The position numbers and the translations under genes were made by a program. Shown here piece after piece: positions 57,701-64,000 of a stretch of 64,000 bases of DNA. Each line of letters begins with the position of its first letter. The first letter of the stretch is position 1. Where the stretch lies: assembly GCA_951394405.1 (NCBI GenBank), contig OX596334.1, positions 3,224,001-3,288,000 of the forward strand. The letters are read 5' to 3'. The notes below the pieces were generated by a model. It saw only the letters and a program-made list of their open reading frames with translations. It was not told the origin of the DNA and made no database searches. Source of the DNA: Coprinellus micaceus (taxonomy: Eukaryota > Basidiomycota > Agaricomycetes > Agaricales > Psathyrellaceae).

Positions 57701-57853
57701 CTTCTGAATAACAGGCCGAGTCGACTGAAGCAACAGTTCATCGTCGTCGCTCGCCGTCGGCATGGTGGTCGAGTTCAATGCGCTGGCGTCGGCATGATCA
57801 TTGGTCTTGCGCTTTACTGAGCGCTTTCCGTAGGTCGTCGTGGGCGGTGGCAT
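54790..57853 (-). CDS. WAPL/Rad61-type cohesin release factor
   Basis: Chromosomal protein that opens the cohesin ring. Read on the minus strand from the ATG at 57853 (MPPPTTTYGKRSVKRKTNDH), the first 330 residues are Ser/Pro/Lys-rich and disordered with basic patches (SVKRKT, KKRKIEPT). The WAPL domain begins SITELRNKGESRRFLDEV (about 56,790-56,840) and runs through SSALEMVTKLCDGDFFRKSK, DVFSKIYDLLVGVGVGRGD, SIQLALFVRVHCLNQL and FENVYAHLRLLDLYLLGQW, then LCLSLALLTNLVQT and a C-terminal block NNVSVLDILVRLYVRQ and RGHLAVLFGLCMRGN, and stops at 54790. The order and helices fit the WAPL superfamily, in which yeast Rad61 is the most diverged member. Upstream TTG codons would extend it but no ATG lies further out, and 57853 leaves 227 bp to the BIR1 start. 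Confidence 0.88.
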
Positions 57854-57942
57854 AAATGCGTCGTGGAGGAGGGTCAAGAAAGATGGCGGTCCGCTTCAAG
57901 AAGTTGGCAACGAGACGAAATCCCAAAAGGGCAATAATACCA

Positions 57943-57963
57943 CACGTGACATCAAACGCGAAA
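57943..57963. promoter_or_regulatory. E-box and MCB/SCB-like words in the WAPL-BIR1 bidirectional promoter
   Basis: Inside the 227 bp between the two ATGs there is CACGTG at 57943-57948 and ACGCGAAA at 57956-57963, followed by a second GCGCGTG. ACGCGAAA is the type of word bound by the SBF/MBF cell-cycle factors of ascomycete yeasts (MCB ACGCGT, SCB CRCGAAA). Its use in this organism is an inference. Confidence 0.4.
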
Positions 57964-58080
57964 GGGCGCGTGACTTGAACTTAGCGCGCTCAGCGCTGTT
58001 TGACTGGCAGCCTTCAGATCAACTTGGTCTCTCACCTTGACCAACAGTCCCCGACATTGCGTCCGAAGGACGCCAACGAC

Positions 58081-61000
58081 ATGGAAGGGCTGCAGAATCG
58101 AGTCGACTCCTTCTCCAAGTCCAAGCGCGTCAAGAACCCCAACAAACCATCGACGAACATCACCCTGAAATGGCCACATCCATCCTCATTTGCAGCCAAT
58201 CCGGACACCCTTGCAGAGGCAGGATTCTACTACAACCCAAGCCCCGAGGATGTCGACAATGTGACGTGCTTCATGTGTGAAAAGCAGCTGAGCGATTGGG
58301 AAGCGGAGGACGACCCATTCGACATCCACTACGAGAAGTGTGCCCACAAATGCAGCTGGGCCAACATTCGGTGTGGGCTTAGGCAGGACATGGATCGTCA
58401 TGGACGGTATGTGGCGCCAACAAGGGCTGCTGTGTGCACTCCCAATGATTAGTATTAGGTTCGTGTTCCCCGACCAATCCAGGGCCCCGACAAGCAGGGC
58501 TATGGAAAAGGCCAGGCTAGAGACCTTTACTGCTTGGGTACACGACAAGACGAGGGGCCACGGTGCAAGTTCGAAAAAGGTGCGTATCCATCTCGCCAGG
58601 CGTTTATGCCGCTCAATTTGCATTAGCTGGCCAAAGCGGGTTTCGTCTGTACTCATAATAACCCGGGCGATGACCTAGTTATGTGCTTCTACTGCAATGT
58701 CTCCCTTAGCGGTTGGGATAAGGATGACGACCCTATGTGCGTTTGCCCTCCATGTCCCTGTACATGTTGCTGAACTTAATTTAAGGGAGGAACACCGTAA
58801 ACGCAAAGATAAATCCGATTATCCCTGTCCATTCTTTCCCGACGTCGCGTCTTCAAACGCTGGGGGATCGTCGAAACCCCCTTCATCACGCTCGACTTCG
58901 AAATCCAAACAACACCAGGACACGGTCATGCCCACCAAGATTCATGACGGTGATTCAGATGGACCCGACGACAATTCGGATGCCAAAACACCCGCGAGGA
59001 AATCACGGTCGGCATCAGGAAGCTCGCGTAAATCGACGGCGAAGACTCCGCGGGCACGCAGCGGGAGCAAGGTTGCATTGCAGGAGGTAGCCGAGGAGGA
59101 GGAGGAGGAGGAGGAGGAGGAGGAGGAGAAAGGACCACCGGCTACAGCGAAGAAAGCCAAGCGGACGACATCCAAATCCAGGGCCAAGTCAGCTGCGCCC
59201 GAACTGAACGAGGACGCCGAGCCGCCAGCGACGGTGAGGAAGAAGAGGACGCGGACAAAATCTGTTGCGAAGAAACCCGCAGCGGAAGTTGAACCCGAGG
59301 ACGAACCACCTGTTGCTCCTCCAACTACTGCGAAGAAAGCGACACGCTCGCGATCTAGATCCGTTGCCCTGTCTGAAAGAACTGACCAGAGCGACCAAGA
59401 TATTGAGGAACCAACTATTGAGGCCGTTGCAAAGAAGCCCTCAAGGTCGAGAGGAAAGGCGAAAGCTCCTGCGCGGTCAGAGACCGAGGAAGAAACCGAA
59501 GGAGAGGCTGAAGAAGAACCCGTCCCAAGGAAGTCCTCCCGGTCGAAGCGCAAAGCAGCCCTCGCTACGGGGAAGAAACCGTCCTCGAAATCGAAGCCAA
59601 AGACTAAGGTGATTGAACCTGACCCAGAGCCCGTGGCAGACGAGGATATAGAACCTGAAACCGCAGAAGAGCCAGATCCGCCCAAATTGCGAACCACTAA
59701 GGAGTGCCCATCCACTACGTCGAAACCTGTGAAATCGAACTCAAAGGCGGCCCAGCGCAAAGAAGAATCTGATGTGTCCCAAGACGAGTTCGGTCCTGTC
59801 ATCGAGCAGCCACACTTTGCTCCCGCTGCGACTGTCAGGGCTCGCTCGAGTTCAAAGCCTCCTACCGCCAAAAAGCAGCCTCTTGCAGGCGCTTCGACCT
59901 TGGGTAGGGGGAGGCCACCCTCCTCAAGGGCGCAACCTACGTCCGCTCCCCCTGCTCCGCCACTCCTGCCCACGGACGACGAGGACGAGCTTGGAGGGTA
60001 TACTTCCGCGCCGTCATCTCCCCCGCCTCCAGCACCGATTCATGAATCGTCCAACGGTGACGAGGAGGAGGACATGGATATGACGCCTTTGGTCGTACCC
60101 AAACGGACGACAAAGCATCCATTCGAACGGCAGGGGTCTGGGTCCTCAGATGACCTGAGGAATGCAGCTAAACTGAAGCCCGTGGCAAAGGCGGTCCGAC
60201 CAAGCCAGGCCAACAAGCCTACTGCAGGGCAAGTACGAGCAAGTATCAACAAGATGCAGGATGCATCCCATATGAAGGTTGTCGATGTCCTTTCAAGTGA
60301 TGACGACTTTGACGACGCCATGGACGAACTTCTGCACCCCGAACCGCAGCCGCCCGTCGTGGAGGAGCTGCAGGCCGAAGAGGAAGAAGTGAGAGTGGAT
60401 CTCCAGGCGAAGACCAGGGGGAAAGGGAGGAAGGGTGCGGCACAGGCGAAGAAAAGCCTGATGTTCACGACGTCAAGCTCATTGCTCGAAGAGCCAGCTA
60501 CAGCGAAGGGGCGAGGCTACTCGTCGTCGTCGTCAGCGATGCAACTCACCGCGCCTGTCAAATCGCTTTCGCAGAAACGCTCCCCGCCTGATACCCCTAA
60601 AGCGCATTCTCCTGACGAACGGCACCGAGATGTCGCCGTGGGGGACGCGGATGTGTCGATGCAAGAGATATCCAGATCAGAAGTAGAGGAGCTGGAAGCT
60701 CACGGTATAGATGAGGATACTAAGATGGAAGATTTGTTGCCTTCAACGAACCAACCTCCCCGCACGCCTCCACGTCCCACTTTCAATGCCCCCGCTAACG
60801 GTGACGCGACACCGTCAAATTCACAGTCCACGCTCCCCGCATCCCAAACCAGCAACAAGGAGGCGGCTCAACAACAGGAAACCCGAGACGCGGAGCCAAA
60901 ACAGCCGCAAGAACCCCCTTTCTTCCCTCCACTGTCGAAGCTGCCGTTCATCCCTATCGCCGAATTGACGGAGGCCGAACTCGACATGACAGTAGAAGAA

Positions 61001-61117
61001 TGGATCCGATACCAGATGGAGGTTGAGTACGATAAGTTCAGGAGGGACGGCGAGAGGGAACTGCAAAGGTTCAGGAAACGCGCCGAGGAGGCGAGGAAGA
61101 TTATTGAGGGTCTGTGA
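58081..61117 (+). CDS. bir1: BIR1/survivin-type chromosomal passenger protein with two BIR domains
   Basis: Member of the Aurora B chromosomal passenger complex. The ATG at 58081 gives MEGLQNRVDSFSKSKRVKNP. BIR domain 1 has WPHPSSFAANPDTLAEAGFY and the zinc ligands in CFMCEKQLSDWEAEDDPFD plus HYEKC, all present. After introns, BIR domain 2 has KKLAKAGFVC, CFYCNVSLSGWDKDDDP and, after the intron near 58,738, the HRKR...YPCPFF half, so its Cys-Cys-His-Cys set is also intact. The remaining about 700 residues are highly charged and disordered: an Ala/Lys/Ser/Glu-rich stretch with a run of Glu encoded by GAG repeats at 59093-59129. The C terminus is helical (ELDMTVEEWIRYQMEVEYDK, RFRKRAEEARKIIEGL), the position at which yeast Bir1 and animal survivin bind INCENP and borealin. 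It is divergent from WAPL, another mitotic chromosome gene. Confidence 0.93.
59093..59129 (+). repeat. GAG trinucleotide repeat coding for a Glu run in BIR1
   Basis: About twelve GAG codons in a row inside the disordered region of BIR1. Expected to vary in length between strains. Confidence 0.85.
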
Positions 61118-64000
61118 CGAGAGGGGTGGAGGATCGAGGAACCCTCTCACCGAGATGTATTGTCGTATACCAGTGAGTGTCCCACTCTTCCTTGGGAGCC
61201 GTTTCCATTGATATGGGTTTCTCTAGTGCCCTTCAATATTGTTTCGTCTCTTTTGCTATCTTTATCTCGATTAAATAACCCTTTTAAACGGCCCAACGGA
61301 CCGTGAATGCATTGGATGTGGAAATGAGGCATGGAGCGGTATAAAATGTCCTAAGTGACTGACATCGAGAGGGTACGGAGGTGGTGGCAGATGAAATATT
61401 TCTGACCAGTTTCCAGGTTCTCGGTCACACATACAGTTCCATGTCAGAACGATGGACTGTTCAGGTTTTATATCCCGGAGTCAAACTGCTCACTAACCTG
61501 ATATGCGCATTACCCAAGATAAGGGGGCAGTCAGCCGACACCAAAGGGACCAATGCAACCCTGCAGAGGATTTCAACTGGAAGAGGCTTCTGAGTACCTT
61601 TGCCCATTCTCCGCTTGTTGATCAGGTGTGTTTTCCCCGTCTAGCTTCACCAACAAACCCAGTTCATTCTCCTTGCATCCTCGTTATAGTCCACTTGGCG
61701 GTAGTCCCAAGGTAGTCCAACGTCCTGAGCGAGTCCTGGATTTTCGGACTATCCTAAATGGACCCGTGTCCCCGATTGATTCGGCATTTCTCTCTCCAAT
61801 ATTCACCAAGTCGCCTAGGTAAGATGCTCGGCTATCTCGTCAGCTCAGTGAGGTGTGGGACTTGCGCTCAAATCGCATGCTTCCAAAGCCTGTCTTGCCG
61901 GATCTTAGGCCATCGACCCGAGCACATACATCGACTTTGACAACATAGCAACAAGTCTGGGGCGAAATCCTCACAGTCCACGATCAACACATAAAGGGAG
62001 GAAGCCACGGTTCATCGCGTTGTACTAACATAATTGTACAGCCTTCGATAGTCACTGGACCTCGAGAACGGGCATGATAACAGAGTGTGGCGCCCACAGT
62101 TAGGTTACTTCGGGTGAAGGATCGACTTCTACGTCACAAACCTGAACAATGTTTGTCAACACTCGGTCCTAGAAAGCCGCAAACCCTTGCCCCCACCTCA
62201 ATCATGCGACCTACAGGTGGTGTTTGGGCCAGGGAGGCGCTATAGGAACCGCCACATGTCGATTTCTCGAACTCCCGCGTCTTTAGAGAACCCGTTATCC
62301 TGGGGAAACCCCATTCCTGGCGACAAACCTCCTAGGAACTGCGATTCCATCGAAACCTTTATCGGCAAGCCGCTTTTCGATCCGCGAACTTCGTACATTT
62401 AGAAGCCGGGAACGTGCACACATCCAATATCCTAGCTTTGTGATGGTCAAGGTGGTGGCCACTCCTATGCTTTCTAGCAAATTATAAACTTGGAAACAAA
62501 CCTCTTTGGGGAATACACCAGGCAAGCCCTGTGTGATAGCGAGGCAAGCGGCTAAATTCTTGCTCCCATCCTTAGTCTCCTATTCTCATCAGGGAAAAGC
62601 CACTTTTAGAAATGCCGCGACTTCCGTGACGTTTTCGGGACTGTGCATCAATTTTCCACATTCTTGCACTTTCTCAAGGAAGCGAACCCCAGGCCTATGG
62701 ATCCCAAGACGTTCTCAACCTTCTACTAAAATTTATCATATATTCCAGGCTACCCTTTTCGTCAACGTGCATGAGTTGAGATATTTTGGCACAGCTGAAC
62801 AAGCCTGGGGCCAATCCGGCGATGCCAACTGGTCCAAGGGAGGATAGTCCTGAGCCGTAAGACAACTGCTGACTCGCGATTGACCCTATGAAAAATGAAA
62901 AGCTAGTACCTCACCACACACCATAGGGGCAACCATATTCCTGACAACTGTGCCTGGTATCACCTCTGCCAACGCCAAGACTCCCTCTTAGTGAGATATG
63001 TACTGCCTGGAGCTTTCAGTTGATGCGCGACGTCGAATTCGTCTAAGGGAATTCAAGCGGAGCTGGAATGTGACATCGGACTCAGGCCACACGTCACGGC
63101 TCTCTCACTTCTTCCCTTCATCCCCAACATCATCGATTGGTTGACCTTCCACCTGTCACGCTCACCCTAGCCATGCCGACCAGGTGGCACACAGACAGTT
63201 CGGTACCTACCTCAGCATCCCGGTTAGCTAGCATAGTGAGGTGGCGATATGGATCTCTGGCCCGCGCGGCGCCGTGCGCACTGGAGGTATGTTCCCCTCT
63301 CACCTCCTTACATCATTCTCCACCGTTGAATTCCTCCTCGCTTTATTAGGTCTGCAGTAATATCTCGAACGCTCAGTGGTCCCGGGACCCACCATCCCAA
63401 GGCAGCCCCAGCCTGCGAAGTACGAGGTATGTCGAGATACCATTCTCAACCAACAAGTGACTGACCCCGTGTTCAGTGATGTCCAACCTTACGAGCTATC
63501 TTACCTACGACCTCCCCCCTTACCCGTCGTCCCACTAAATCACCATCTATCTCTGTACTCGTGGCACTGGTGTGCCGACGCCTACCATTGTATATCTACG
63601 ATCCCTGTAAATATGTAGCACTAGTCTCTGACAATATATTGCCTTACTATGTTCCTTCAACGTTCCCTGAGCTGAAACTCACCCTAAGGTAAGGATAAGT
63701 ACAGCCAAACCGTGCCTCCAGATCTTCGCACTTTCTCAGATTTCTCAAGAATCTTCGAGCATGTTAGGGGGGGACCTTTTTATTCCCATTCTTCTAGGGA
63801 AAGCCGAGAATTCCCAACTTCCTCAAGAAAGTCGAAAAATATTCACACATTCTCGCGATTTCCAAACTTCGGTTTTCCCTGATGCCTCTAGGCCATTTGC
63901 GCCCCCCGTCAGCCCAATAAAAATTCCCAGGTGTGTGTGGTGGTAGACTTCTTATTTCGATATTTGAATCCCGGGTAGAAGATGCTCACCGAATGGTGTC
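61118..64000. other. Gene-free tail of the window
   Basis: 2.9 kb after the BIR1 stop without a supportable gene. ORFs are short and unrelated to known families, and no splice-linked chain could be followed. Two stretches, about 62,555-62,700 and 63,720-63,880, share words such as GCACTTTCTCA, GGGAAA and CTTCCTCAAG in the same order, which hints at remnants of one repeat family. Exons of a gene beyond the right edge may begin here (for example near 63,170-63,360), but I cannot support one. Confidence 0.4.

Noticed and set aside
58942..59973. 343-codon ORF antisense to BIR1
   Set aside because: Shadow of a repetitive Ala/Lys/Ser/Glu-rich coding region; its Ser/Phe/Val-rich product is typical of reverse-frame artefacts.
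1..64000. Clustered secondary-metabolite, defence or mobile-element system
   Set aside because: I looked for polyketide/peptide synthases, terpene cyclases, NLR proteins, transposases, reverse transcriptases and CRISPR-like arrays, and saw no convincing sign of any. Gene content is mainly housekeeping.

Overview
The window is nuclear DNA from a filamentous basidiomycete, most likely an Agaricomycete. The evidence is dense protein-coding genes on both strands, nearly all cut by short (about 50-65 bp) GT-AG introns, eukaryotic nuclear families throughout (HECT ligase, SF3b subunit, RhoGEF, WAPL, survivin-type BIR protein, mitochondrial GatA, long-form tRNase Z) and an F-box protein with the architecture expanded in mushrooms. 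I saw no rRNA gene, convincing tRNA, CRISPR array or intact transposon.

Layout: a 5'-truncated Rif1-like gene (+) converges on a METTL2/Trm140-type tRNA m3C methyltransferase (-). That gene diverges from a large RhoGEF (+) carrying two tandem DH domains. Next, all on +, come a UFD4/TRIP12-type HECT ubiquitin ligase, the six-exon SF3b subunit PHF5A/Rds3, a broken copy of a small secreted Kre9/Knh1-like gene, and RPAP3. On the - strand follow a very large Rxt3-domain gene with an Arg/Glu/Asp-rich region and mitochondrial GatA/HER2, which is divergent from MAK11 (+). At 34.8-37.9 kb lie two intact Kre9/Knh1-like genes facing away from each other, with 524-bp arms that look identical. Then come GPATCH1 (-), long tRNase Z (+), a Ytp1-like membrane protein (+), an NmrA/festuclavine-dehydrogenase-like oxidoreductase (-), a 1.7-kb empty stretch, an F-box protein (+), pyroglutamyl peptidase I (-), and WAPL (-) divergent from BIR1/survivin (+). 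The last 2.9 kb contains no gene I can support.

Most genes are housekeeping and do not form a pathway cluster. Themes are RNA processing (METTL2, PHF5A, GPATCH1, tRNase Z, GatA, MAK11), RNA polymerase/R2TP assembly (RPAP3), chromatin and chromosome segregation (Rif1-like, Rxt3, WAPL, BIR1) and ubiquitin signalling (UFD4, F-box). The most unusual features are the Kre9-like inverted duplication with a third decayed copy 15 kb away, the tandem-DH RhoGEF, the mixed-charge Rxt3 protein and the 227-bp WAPL/BIR1 bidirectional promoter. Gene models were read by eye: starts and exon junctions are given where I could follow them in frame, otherwise ends are those of the coding span.
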